NCBI GenBank assembly: GCA_900547595.1 | Contig: URHE01000084.1 | Coordinates: 1-7,647, forward strand | DNA length: 7,647 nt | Direction: 5' to 3' | Source: an uncultured Desulfovibrio sp. | GTDB taxonomy: Bacteria; Desulfobacterota; Desulfovibrionia; Desulfovibrionales; Desulfovibrionaceae | Shown here: positions 1 through 6,983 of the stretch, piece by piece | Layout: each line of letters opens with the position of its first letter | Position numbering within the stretch: position 1 is the first letter of the stretch | Made by a program: the position numbers and the translations under genes | The notes under the pieces: generated by a model | What the model was told of the DNA's origin: nothing | Seen by the model: only the letters and a program-made list of their open reading frames with translations | The model's database searches: none

Positions 1-93
1 GGGCGCGACGCCTGGCTCGCGGGCGCGGGCGCGGTCAAGGGCCGGGGCGAGGGGGCCGAAGCCTCGTCGCCCCTGACGGGCTTTTTGCGCTGA
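1..93 (+). CDS. thiG: Thiazole synthase ThiG, C-terminal end (partial, cut by window edge)
   Basis: Frame 1 reads 30 codons and then TGA at 91-93. The peptide contains RDAWLAGAGAV and ends ASSPLTGFLR. The A-S-S-P-L-T-G-F-L ending is characteristic of the ThiG C-terminus. ThiG is the cytoplasmic TIM-barrel enzyme that joins DXP, dehydroglycine and the sulfur carried on ThiS thiocarboxylate to make the thiazole phosphate of thiamine. Its place directly before thiH and thiF supports the call. Only the tail is present, so catalytic residues cannot be checked. The fragment was read by eye and is short, so the identification rests on the tail motif plus context. Confidence 0.85.
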   Translation, partial: GRDAWLAGAGAVKGRGEGAEASSPLTGFLR

Positions 94-131
94 GGGCGCG
101 GTTGTCGGGTGTTTTTCACGGGTCCGGGTGC

Positions 132-1259
132 ATGATGGAACAGTTTCAGGAATTTTTGCGGGCATGGCCCGCCGAACGGCGCGCCGAGCTGGCGGCCCGC
201 GCCACGCCGGACGCCGTGCAGGCGGTGCTGGACAAGCTGGAGCGTCACTGGCTCTCGCCGGAGGACTTTCTTGTCCTCCTTTCCCCGGCGGCGGAAGGGC
301 ATCTGGAGGCCATGGCGCAAAAGGCCCATGCGCTGACCCTGCGCTATTTCGGCCGGGCCGTGAGCATTTTCACACCGCTCTATATCTCCGATGTCTGCAC
401 GAACCAGTGCCGCTATTGCGGCTTCAATGCCAGGAATAAGCAGCCGCGCCGCCATCTGAGCGTGGAGGAGGCCGCCGCAGAAGCCTTTGCCATCGCGGAC
501 CTCGGCTTTCAGCACATCCTCCTGCTCACGGGCGACGCGCCCAGGGTCTCCACGCCGGAATATATCGCGGAAGTGGTGCGCCGCATCAAGCCGCGCTTCG
601 CCTCGGTGGGCATCGAGGTCTATTCCCAGACCGAGGAGAACTACCGCCTGCTTGTGGACGCGGGCGTGGACTCCATGACCATGTTCCAGGAGACCTACAA
701 TCCCGAACTCTATGCCTGGCTGCATCCGGCGGGCCCCAAGCGCGATTACGGCTTCCGGCTTTCCGCGCCGGAACGGGCCGCGCGCGCGGGCATGCGCTCG
801 CTGGGCGTGGGCGCGCTCCTCGGCCTGGAAGCCTTCGAGCAGGACGCGTTCGCCACGGGCCTGCACGCCTGGTGGCTCCAGCGCCGCTTCCCCGGTGTGG
901 AGCTGAGCGTCTCCATCCCGCGCATCTGCCCGCACGAGGGGGACTTCGAGGTGAAGCACGGCGTGGATGACCGGCATCTGGCGCAGTATGTGACGGCCCT
1001 GCGCTGTTTCCTGCCGCGCGCGGGCATCACCTGCTCCAGCCGCGAGAGCGCCTTCATGCGCGATCATCTCGTGCCGCTCGGCGTCACGCGCGTGTCGGCG
1101 GGCGTGTCCACCGCCGTGGGCGGCCGCGCCACCGAGGACCTGCACAATCCCGGCCAGTTCGAGATCACCGATCACCGCAGCCTTGAGCAGATGATGGCCG
1201 CGCTCGCGGCCAACGGCTACCAGCCCGTGCTCAAGGACTGGGAAGACCCGGCGGCATGA
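132..1259 (+). CDS. thiH: 2-iminoacetate synthase ThiH (radical SAM, thiazole biosynthesis)
   Basis: This is a radical SAM enzyme that cleaves tyrosine to dehydroglycine (2-iminoacetate) and p-cresol, and supplies the C-N unit to ThiG. Counted from ATG 132 the protein has 375 residues, the usual ThiH length. The 4Fe-4S/SAM motif CTNQCRYC (CxxxCxxC) gives C89, C93 and C96. The family patterns LLLTGDAP, FQETYNPELYAWLHP, GVGALLGLEAF and SAGVSTAVGG follow, and the C-terminus ends VLKDWEDPAA. The start is uncertain. ATG 132 or ATG 135 matches where ThiH similarity normally begins. An in-frame TTG at 102, preceded by GAGGG overlapping the thiG stop, would add 10 residues unlike other ThiH proteins. 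The stop TGA overlaps the thiF ATG (ATGA), so the two are translationally coupled. Confidence 0.95.
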   Translation: MMEQFQEFLRAWPAERRAELAARATPDAVQAVLDKLERHWLSPEDFLVLLSPAAEGHLEAMAQKAHALTLRYFGRAVSIFTPLYISDVCTNQCRYCGFNARNKQPRRHLSVEEAAAEAFAIADLGFQHILLLTGDAPRVSTPEYIAEVVRRIKPRFASVGIEVYSQTEENYRLLVDAGVDSMTMFQETYNPELYAWLHPAGPKRDYGFRLSAPERAARAGMRSLGVGALLGLEAFEQDAFATGLHAWWLQRRFPGVELSVSIPRICPHEGDFEVKHGVDDRHLAQYVTALRCFLPRAGITCSSRESAFMRDHLVPLGVTRVSAGVSTAVGGRATEDLHNPGQFEITDHRSLEQMMAALAANGYQPVLKDWEDPAA

Positions 1260-1891
1260 GCGCCGACGGCGCGCCGGCATGTCCGTCCGGCGCCGGGGAC
1301 GTCCTGCGCGAGGGGCTGCGCCGCCATTTCACGCCGGAGCAGCTCGGCCGGCTCGGGCGGGCGCGGGTGGGCATTGCCGGGGCCGGGGGGCTGGGCTCCA
1401 ATGCGGCGCTCATGCTCGCGCGTTCCGGGGTGGAGGATTTCCTGCTCATCGACCATGACGTGGTGGAGCCCTCCAACCTCAACCGCCAGCAGTTCTGGCC
1501 CCGGCATGTGGGGCGCCTCAAGGTGGAGGCCCTGGCGGAACTTTTGCGCGAGCTCAATCCCCATATCCGTCTGGAACTGGCGCCCCTGCGCCTGGATGAG
1601 GGCACGCTGCCGGGGCTGCTTCCCACCTGTCCCATCTGGGTGGAGGCCGTGGATGCGCCGGAGACCAAGACCCTGCTGGTGGAGCGCGCCCTCCTGGCGG
1701 GCCTGCGGGTGGCGTCGGCTTCGGGCATGGCGGGCGTGGGCGGGCCGCCCATGGGGCGCCGCCGTCTGGGCAATCTGACGCTGGTGGGGGATTTTCAGTC
1801 GGATGTGGCAAATGCCCCGCCCCTGGCCCCGCGTGTGACCCAGGCGGCGGCCCTGCTGGCCGATGCGGTCCTGGAATTCATCCTTGCCTGA
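1256..1891 (+). CDS. thiF: Sulfur carrier protein ThiS adenylyltransferase ThiF (short, family 2 type)
   Basis: This is an E1-like enzyme that adenylates the C-terminal glycine of ThiS so that sulfur can be loaded for thiazole formation. The 211 residues include the nucleotide-binding loop GAGGLGS (about 42-48), the acidic strand end IDHD (65-68), the SNLNRQ motif with adenylation arginine R77, K89, and D133 in the EAVDAPETK segment. The protein is shorter than E. coli ThiF (about 250). It lacks the zinc-binding CxxC pairs and any cysteine after residue 125, which matches the short ThiF subfamily that sits beside thiH in many anaerobes. A general MoeB/HesA-type E1 is the alternative, but the overlap with thiH makes ThiF much more likely. 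The ATG lies inside the thiH stop, with GGAAG about ten bases upstream. Confidence 0.92.
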   Translation: MSADGAPACPSGAGDVLREGLRRHFTPEQLGRLGRARVGIAGAGGLGSNAALMLARSGVEDFLLIDHDVVEPSNLNRQQFWPRHVGRLKVEALAELLRELNPHIRLELAPLRLDEGTLPGLLPTCPIWVEAVDAPETKTLLVERALLAGLRVASASGMAGVGGPPMGRRRLGNLTLVGDFQSDVANAPPLAPRVTQAAALLADAVLEFILA

Positions 1892-1931
1892 GTCCAGAGC
1901 GTTTTCGCAATGAAATCGTGTAAATGCTAGA
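1892..1931. other. Short AT-richer gap between thiF and the insertion sequence
   Basis: These forty bases lie between the thiF stop and the left end of the insertion sequence. A weak imperfect hairpin can be drawn at 1899-1917 (seven pairs' length with one mismatch), but no T-run follows it, so it is not convincing as a terminator for the thiamine operon. The last six bases are the insertion target site described separately. Confidence 0.5.
1926..1931. repeat. Left target-site copy (GCTAGA) beside the IS end
   Basis: GCTAGA directly abuts the left inverted repeat and fits the NCTAGN insertion target known for IS481 of Bordetella pertussis, which duplicates six bases. The partner at the right end is GCTAAT (2927-2932), identical at the first four positions. 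Two mismatches suggest an old insertion, or only a 4-base GCTA repeat. Confidence 0.55.
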
Positions 1932-1942
1932 TGTTTAGTCCC
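1932..1942 (+). repeat. IS left terminal inverted repeat
   Basis: TGTTTAGTCCC is the inverted partner of 2916-2926, differing only at the eighth base (T instead of C). It is immediately preceded by the CTAG-type target site. Confidence 0.75.
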
Positions 1943-1973
1943 TTTGAGTAATGGTATATGTTATAACCAGCTC

Positions 1974-1982
1974 AGGAGGGAA
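1974..1982 (+). promoter_or_regulatory. Ribosome binding site of the transposase
   Basis: AGGAGGGAA lies five bases before ATG 1988, so the transposase begins at that ATG. The much longer open frame that passes through this region from a TTG at 1944 is not the original N-terminus. Confidence 0.7.
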
Positions 1983-1987
1983 GATTT

Positions 1988-2931
1988 ATGGGCCATATGC
2001 TCCATGCTCGCGCCAGAGCGACTCCGGAAGTGCGTCGAGAAATACAAAATAGTCAAGAGCCTGATGTATCTTGCCAAACGCTATGGCGTGAACATCAAAA
2101 CCGTTGCAAAATGGCGGAAAAGGGATTTTGTCCATGACGCCCCCATGGGACAAAAATTCATTCATTCAAAAAGTCCGACTGAGATTGAGGAGGCTGTTGT
2201 TGTGGCTTTCAGGGTACTTACACAACTGTCTCTGGATGATTGTCTATATACATTGCAGACAGAAATACCCCATTTAAGCCGATCTTCATTGCATCATTTT
2301 TTGCAAAGATATGGCTTGTCACAACGCTCCAGGGGAAAACAGCGCACTGAGAAGAAAAAATTCAAACCTTATCCCAGTGGATACTTCCATGTTGATATAG
2401 CTGAAGTTCAAACAGAGGAAGGAAAAGTCTATTTGTTTGCAGGTATTGATAGGACATCAAAGTTTGCATATACTGAATTGCAAATAAAAGCGACAAGGGC
2501 CACGGCAAAGGAGTTTCTCGAACATTTTCGGGTCAGTCCCGTATAGAATTTATACTATTTTAATAGATAACGATATTCAGTTCGTAAATCGCAAAAAAGA
2601 TACAATGGCTTTTTTTGACGCCGTTTGACCATATCTGCATTCAGTATGGCATTGAGTACCGACTGACCAAGGTAAGCCACCCCTGGACAAACGGACAAGT
2701 CGAACGAATGAAGCGGACACTTAAGAAGCTACTGTCTCCCGCTACCACTATTCTTGCCATGCGGAGTTGAAGAAGCATTTACATGCCTTTCTTATGGCGT
2801 ATAACTTTGCGGGAAGATTGAAAATCCTGAAAGAAAAATCTCCCTATGAATTTGTGAGAGCAATATGGGCTGCCGAGCCCGAAAGGTTCCATAGCGACCC
2901 AAACCACTTCAATGTGGGGCTAAACAGCTAA
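1988..2931 (+). pseudogene. IS481-family transposase, four frameshifts
   Basis: The protein can be followed across four frame changes. From ATG 1988 it starts MGHMLHARARATPEVRREIQ, the familiar N-terminus of this group. The frame shifts near 2058-2062 into the helix-turn-helix segment LAKRYGVNIKTVAKWRKR and the integrase core, with the first catalytic Asp in YFHVDIAEV (codon 2394). A shift near 2524-2542 leads to YRIYTILIDND, with the second Asp at codon 2566. A shift near 2610-2621 leads to HPWTNGQVERMKR, with the Glu at codon 2702. A shift near 2725-2731 leads to the C-terminus, which ends PNHFNVGLNS before TAA 2929-2931. All three DDE residues survive, but the usual Gly after the second Asp-Asn is Asp. 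No frame can make the whole protein. The longest intact piece is the middle segment, to the stop at 2544-2546. Confidence 0.88.
2916..2926 (-). repeat. IS right terminal inverted repeat
   Basis: GGGGCTAAACA, the reverse complement of TGTTTAGCCCC, encodes part of the transposase C-terminus (GLNS), so the repeat and the gene end overlap. It matches the left end at 10 of 11 bases. Confidence 0.75.
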
Positions 2932-2932
2932 T
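2927..2932. repeat. Right target-site copy (GCTAAT), degenerate
   Basis: The first four bases match the left copy GCTAGA. It overlaps the transposase stop codon TAA (2929-2931) and ends four bases before the stop codon of the oppositely oriented methyltransferase gene. Confidence 0.45.
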
Positions 2933-2935
2933 AAA

Positions 2936-3991
<1,056 letters not shown>

Positions 3992-4000
3992 AGACGATGT

Positions 4001-4006
4001 CCCCTC
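4001..4006 (-). promoter_or_regulatory. Ribosome binding site of the methyltransferase, overlapping the hemerythrin stop codon
   Basis: On the - strand GAGGGG lies nine bases before ATG 3991 and shares its first two bases with the TGA stop of the hemerythrin gene (4007-4005). This placement fixes the methyltransferase start upstream of the repeat and suggests coupling to translation of the hemerythrin gene. A CATAAT box (about 4014-4019, - strand) could be a -10 element, but no matching -35 is visible. Confidence 0.6.
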
Positions 4007-4460
4007 AGAAAGTATTATGCTTTGCTCTTGACTCAGCGGCGGTGTCGGTATCCGCCCCTTCCGGGCGGATATTCTTGTCGTGGACGAGGATGTGCCGCGT
4101 GATCCAGAGCCGCAGGATGGTCAGGAAGCGCTGGATGGCGTCCGGCGAATACCCGGCGGCGGCCAGATGCCCTTCCACGCGGGGCAGCACCCTGGTGCGG
4201 AAGCCCTCGTGCTGGAGGAGGTGCCCGGGCAGGCCGGGGTAGCGGATGGCGCGCATGTACGCCTCCTCATCCTCGAAGTGTTTGAGCGCATAGCGTTTGA
4301 GGTATTTGATGCCTTCCTCGGCGACCCACTGGTAGCGCTTTTCCTGCTCGGTGATGATGTGCAGGCGGCGGACGATGGCAAAAAGCTCGCGGTGGGCGTT
4401 GTCGATGCTGTCCACGCCCACGGCGTATTCCCTGACCCACTGGATGTCATCAGGCGTCAT
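4005..4460 (-). CDS. Bacteriohemerythrin (single-domain O2-binding diiron protein)
   Basis: This 151-residue protein carries all seven hemerythrin iron ligands at canonical spacing: H23 (NAHRELF), H61 and E65 (HFEDEE), H80 and H84 (HLLQH), H123 and D128 (HILVHDK). Such proteins reversibly bind O2 at a diiron site in a four-helix bundle. In anaerobes and microaerophiles they are thought to store, sense or deliver oxygen. There is no fused chemotaxis or signalling domain, so a soluble cytoplasmic form is likely. The start ATG 4460 lies 11 bases inside the end of the Nudix gene, with a GGGGGGAG ribosome site just upstream. The last 20 or so residues (after about 131) are a polar tail beyond the bundle. 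The methyltransferase starts 13 bases after its stop. Confidence 0.93.
   Translation of the reverse strand: MTPDDIQWVREYAVGVDSIDNAHRELFAIVRRLHIITEQEKRYQWVAEEGIKYLKRYALKHFEDEEAYMRAIRYPGLPGHLLQHEGFRTRVLPRVEGHLAAAGYSPDAIQRFLTILRLWITRHILVHDKNIRPEGADTDTAAESRAKHNTF
4050..4070. repeat. Perfect 8-bp inverted repeat inside the 3' end of the hemerythrin gene
   Basis: ATCCGCCC (4050-4057) and GGGCGGAT (4063-4070) pair perfectly around a 5-base loop. It lies in the tail-coding part of the gene, about 45 bases before the stop. Neither strand shows a T-run after it, so a standard intrinsic terminator is not supported. An RNA stem between the operon and the downstream methyltransferase remains possible. 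Confidence 0.5.
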
Positions 4461-4980
4461 GACATGCTCCCCCCGGCGAGGTTGTAGCCCCGCCTGGAGG
4501 GCATTGCAATGCCCCGAGCATGTCCGCGTCCGCCGGGAGAAAGTTCAGGGCCGCCGCCTGGGCCGGCGTGACCCAGGCCAGGGCCTGCCCCTCGCGGGCC
4601 GCAGGCTCGCCGCTGAACGCCGTCACATGGAAAAAGTGGAGCCGCACGCGGAAGCCGCGCTCAGGATAGGCATGCTCCGTGGCGCGCCAGAAGCGGGCCG
4701 CGCGCACCGTGACCCCCAGTTCCTCGGCCAGTTCGCGGGCAAGCGCCTGCGCCGGGCTTTCCCCGGGTTCGAGCTTGCCGCCGGGCAGTTCCCAGAATCC
4801 GGCCAGCGGCTTGCCCGCGGGGCGTTGCGCCGCCAGCAGGCGCCCCCGCCGCCAGAGGATGCCCGCGGCCACGTCCACCACAGGGAGGGCGGGGCGCCCG
4901 GCACCTGTGGCGCCTGTGGCATCCGTGGCGCCTGCGGCACCTGGGGCGCCCGCGCCGGGCGCTGCCGTGCCCGCGTTCAT
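4450..4980 (-). CDS. Nudix hydrolase, MutT-like (8-oxo-dGTP diphosphatase type)
   Basis: A complete Nudix box GX5EX7REUXEEXGU spans G68-V90 of 176 residues: G68, E74, R82-E83, E86-E87, G89 and V90. The surrounding segments AAGILWRRGRLLAAQRP and GFWELPGGKLEPGE are the MutT pattern. MutT-type members hydrolyse oxidised nucleotides such as 8-oxo-dGTP to the monophosphate, which protects DNA from mutation. Substrate cannot be assigned from motif alone. The conserved domain begins near residue 34. It is preceded by a low-complexity Gly-Ala-Thr/Pro stretch (residues about 4-29) not found in typical MutT, which is about 130 residues long. ATG 4980 overlaps the ABC-F stop (ATGA) and has GGGGAC upstream, so the long N-terminus seems genuinely translated. 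The C-terminus beyond about 160 is also low in complexity, overlapping the hemerythrin start. Confidence 0.92.
   Translation of the reverse strand: MNAGTAAPGAGAPGAAGATDATGATGAGRPALPVVDVAAGILWRRGRLLAAQRPAGKPLAGFWELPGGKLEPGESPAQALARELAEELGVTVRAARFWRATEHAYPERGFRVRLHFFHVTAFSGEPAAREGQALAWVTPAQAAALNFLPADADMLGALQCPPGGATTSPGGACHDA
4900..4953 (-). repeat. Six imperfect 9-bp tandem units encoding Gly-Ala-X triplets
   Basis: On the + strand the units follow the pattern GGC(A/G)(C/T)C(T/C)G(T/C/G), six in a row. On the coding strand they give the triplets GAP, GAA, GAT, DAT, GAT and GAG at the Nudix N-terminus. Because the period is a multiple of three, copy-number change would alter length without breaking the frame. 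Confidence 0.7.
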
Positions 4981-6983
4981 GCGTCCCCGGCGCCGTAGCG
5001 GGCGCGGATCTCATTCTGGGCGCTTTCAATACCGGCCATTTCCTCCACCAGCGTCTCGCTGCGGGCGCGGCATTCCTCAAAGCGTTTGAGGAGTTCGCCC
5101 GAGCGGGCGTGGTCCGCATAGACCTCGGGGTCCGCCAGCTCGGCCTCGGCGGCGCCCTGCGCTTCCAGAACGCGGGCCAGTTCGGCCTCAAGGGCCGCGT
5201 ACCTGTCCTGAAGGGGTTTGAGCGCCTTGTGGAGCGCATTGCGCTGGGCGGCCTCCTCGCGCTTGCGCCGTTTCTGGTCATCGCGCGAGAGCGGGCGGCT
5301 CTGGGGGGGCGGGGACGCGTCGGCCCGCGCCACGCTCTGGCCGCCGTCAAGGCTCAGCAGGGCGCTGGCGGGCGTCCCGGCGAGGCGGGCCCTGCGCGCC
5401 GCGTCGTAGGCCGCGAAATCGGCATGCACGGTGATGCCCCGGCTGTCCAGCTCCCAGGCTTCGGCGCCCACCTGCGAGAGCAGCCAGCGGTCATGGGCCA
5501 CCATGAGCAGGGTGCCGTCGAAATTTTCCAGGGCGCGCGCCAGGGCTTCGCGGCTTTCCAGATCGAGATGGTTGGTGGGCTCGTCCAGCAGGAGAAAATT
5601 GCAGCGCTTGAGGAACAGGCTCGCCAGGACCAGACGGCTTTTTTCGCCGCCCGAAAGCGCGCTCACCTGCCGGTCGAAGTAGCTTTGCCCGAGGAGGAAG
5701 AGCCCGAGCACGCTCATGAGCTCCTCCTCGGTGGTGCGCGGGTCGGCAAGGCGGCGCAGTTCCGCCAGCACCGTGGTGTCCGGCCTGAGCGTCTCCATCT
5801 GGTGCTGGGTATAATAGCCGAGCCGCGTCAGGGAGCCCGTGACCATGGAGCCGCCCGTGCGTTCGAGGCTGCCGGAGAGAAGCTTGAGCAGGGTGGACTT
5901 GCCGCAGCCGTTGTGTCCCACCAGGGCGATGCGCGAGCCCCGGTAGAGAGTGAAGGTGAGCGGCGGCCACATGGCCTTGCCGTCGGGAAAATGAAATTCC
6001 AGCCCGGCTGTGGCCAGCACCACCTTTTCCGAATGCGGGGCTTCGGGCCAGGCGAAGTTCAGCTCGCGCCGCTTGGGCTCCGGCCGGTAGTCCTCCAGCT
6101 CCTTTTCCAGCTTTTTGGCCATCTTCTGGCGCGAACCCGCCTGCCGCGCCTTGGTGGCCTTGGCGCGGAAGCGCTCCACAAAGGCCATCTTGCGGTCCAG
6201 TTCATCCTGAAGGGCCCTGGCCTCGCGTTCGCGCTGGGCGTTGTATTCCTCCTGGAGGCGCAGGAACTGGGTATAGGTGGCCTTGCGGAACACAGGTTTG
6301 GAAAGGCCCAGATAGAGGACATGGGTGCCCACGCTGTCCATGAAGACGCGGTCATGGGCCACAAAGACAAGGGCGCCCGCGAAGTCGCGCAGAAAGCCCT
6401 CCAGCCATTCCACGGCTTCCATGTCCAGATGGTTGGTGGGTTCGTCCAGCAGGAGCACGTCCGCCCCGGCCACCAGCACGCGCGCCAGCTTGGCGCGCTC
6501 GCGCCAGCCGCCCGAAAGCTCCCGCAGGGTGCGCCCCCACTTGGCCTCGGAAAAGCCCAGGCCGGACAGCACCGCCTTGGCGCGGTGTTCGGGGTTGTAG
6601 CCGTAGACCGCCTCCAGCTCCGCCTGCCGTTCCATCAGGCGGTTGAGCCGGGCCTCGTCCCCCTGCCGGGCGGCCTCCTCCCACTGCGCCCAGAAGTCGT
6701 TCCAGTCATGGAGCACATCGAGGACATAGGTCAGGAGCGGGGTATCCAGGGCTGTTTCGGAAAATTCCTGTTCCACATAGCCCAGGCGGCAGCCTTTGGG
6801 CAGGAGGACGCGACCTCCGTCCGGGGCTTCCACGCCCGCCAGCAGGCGCAGCAGGGTGGATTTGCCCGTGCCGTTGGGCCCGCAGACGCAGAGCCGGACC
6901 CCGGAATCCACCTCCAGCGAGAAATTGCTGAAAATGTCCCGGCCGCCAAAGGCCTTGGAAAGTTCCTGAACCGCGATCTTCAC
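4977..6983 (-). CDS. ABC-F family ATPase (ribosome-associated, Uup/YdiF/YheS-like)
   Basis: This 668-residue soluble protein has two ABC ATPase domains and no membrane segments. Domain 1 has Walker A GPNGTGKST (35-43), signature LSGGWRERA (about 156-164) and Walker B LLLDEPTNHLD (177-187). Domain 2 has Walker A GHNGCGKST (356-364), signature LSGGEKS (about 443-449) and Walker B LLLDEPTNHLD (464-474). Between them, at about 235-305, is the charged helical linker (P-site tRNA interaction motif) typical of ABC-F. After about 565 comes a charged C-terminal coiled coil, as in Uup. ABC-F proteins act on the ribosome E-site, relieving stalled translation or, in some members, giving antibiotic resistance. 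A housekeeping member is likeliest. The start is GTG 6983, which overlaps the upstream TGA (GTGA) and has GAGGG seven bases before it. Confidence 0.95.
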   Translation of the reverse strand: MKIAVQELSKAFGGRDIFSNFSLEVDSGVRLCVCGPNGTGKSTLLRLLAGVEAPDGGRVLLPKGCRLGYVEQEFSETALDTPLLTYVLDVLHDWNDFWAQWEEAARQGDEARLNRLMERQAELEAVYGYNPEHRAKAVLSGLGFSEAKWGRTLRELSGGWRERAKLARVLVAGADVLLLDEPTNHLDMEAVEWLEGFLRDFAGALVFVAHDRVFMDSVGTHVLYLGLSKPVFRKATYTQFLRLQEEYNAQREREARALQDELDRKMAFVERFRAKATKARQAGSRQKMAKKLEKELEDYRPEPKRRELNFAWPEAPHSEKVVLATAGLEFHFPDGKAMWPPLTFTLYRGSRIALVGHNGCGKSTLLKLLSGSLERTGGSMVTGSLTRLGYYTQHQMETLRPDTTVLAELRRLADPRTTEEELMSVLGLFLLGQSYFDRQVSALSGGEKSRLVLASLFLKRCNFLLLDEPTNHLDLESREALARALENFDGTLLMVAHDRWLLSQVGAEAWELDSRGITVHADFAAYDAARRARLAGTPASALLSLDGGQSVARADASPPPQSRPLSRDDQKRRKREEAAQRNALHKALKPLQDRYAALEAELARVLEAQGAAEAELADPEVYADHARSGELLKRFEECRARSETLVEEMAGIESAQNEIRARYGAGDA

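Larger units (their letters stand above)
1932..2926 (+). mobile_element. IS481-family insertion sequence, full length but inactivated (995 bp)
   Basis: The left end TGTTTAGTCCC (1932-1942) and the right end GGGGCTAAACA (2916-2926) are inverted copies matching at 10 of 11 positions, with the TGT...ACA termini usual for this family. The right repeat lies inside the 3' end of the transposase gene, whose stop codon falls just outside the inverted repeat. The single gene inside is an IS481-like DDE transposase broken by frameshifts. The element is AT-richer than the thiamine genes beside it. It sits between two convergent operons, 40 bases after thiF and 9 bases before the end of the methyltransferase gene, and appears to have damaged neither. 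The family call rests on protein similarity recognised by eye and on the CTAG-type target. Confidence 0.82.

Noticed and set aside
102..131. TTG 102 as the thiH start
   Set aside because: It has a usable GAGGG upstream, but the ten extra residues do not resemble ThiH. ATG 132/135 gives the normal length. Kept only as an alternative.
1899..1917. Possible terminator hairpin after thiF
   Set aside because: The stem is short with a mismatch, and no T-run follows.
1944..1967. Promoter-like TTGAGT and TATAAC boxes before the transposase
   Set aside because: The spacing between the boxes is only 12 bases, too short for a standard sigma-70 promoter.
1944..2546. A single 200-residue transposase starting at TTG 1944
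   Set aside because: The first 30 or so residues do not look like the family, while ATG 1988 in another frame has a strong ribosome site and the familiar N-terminus. The frame is the middle segment of a frameshifted gene.
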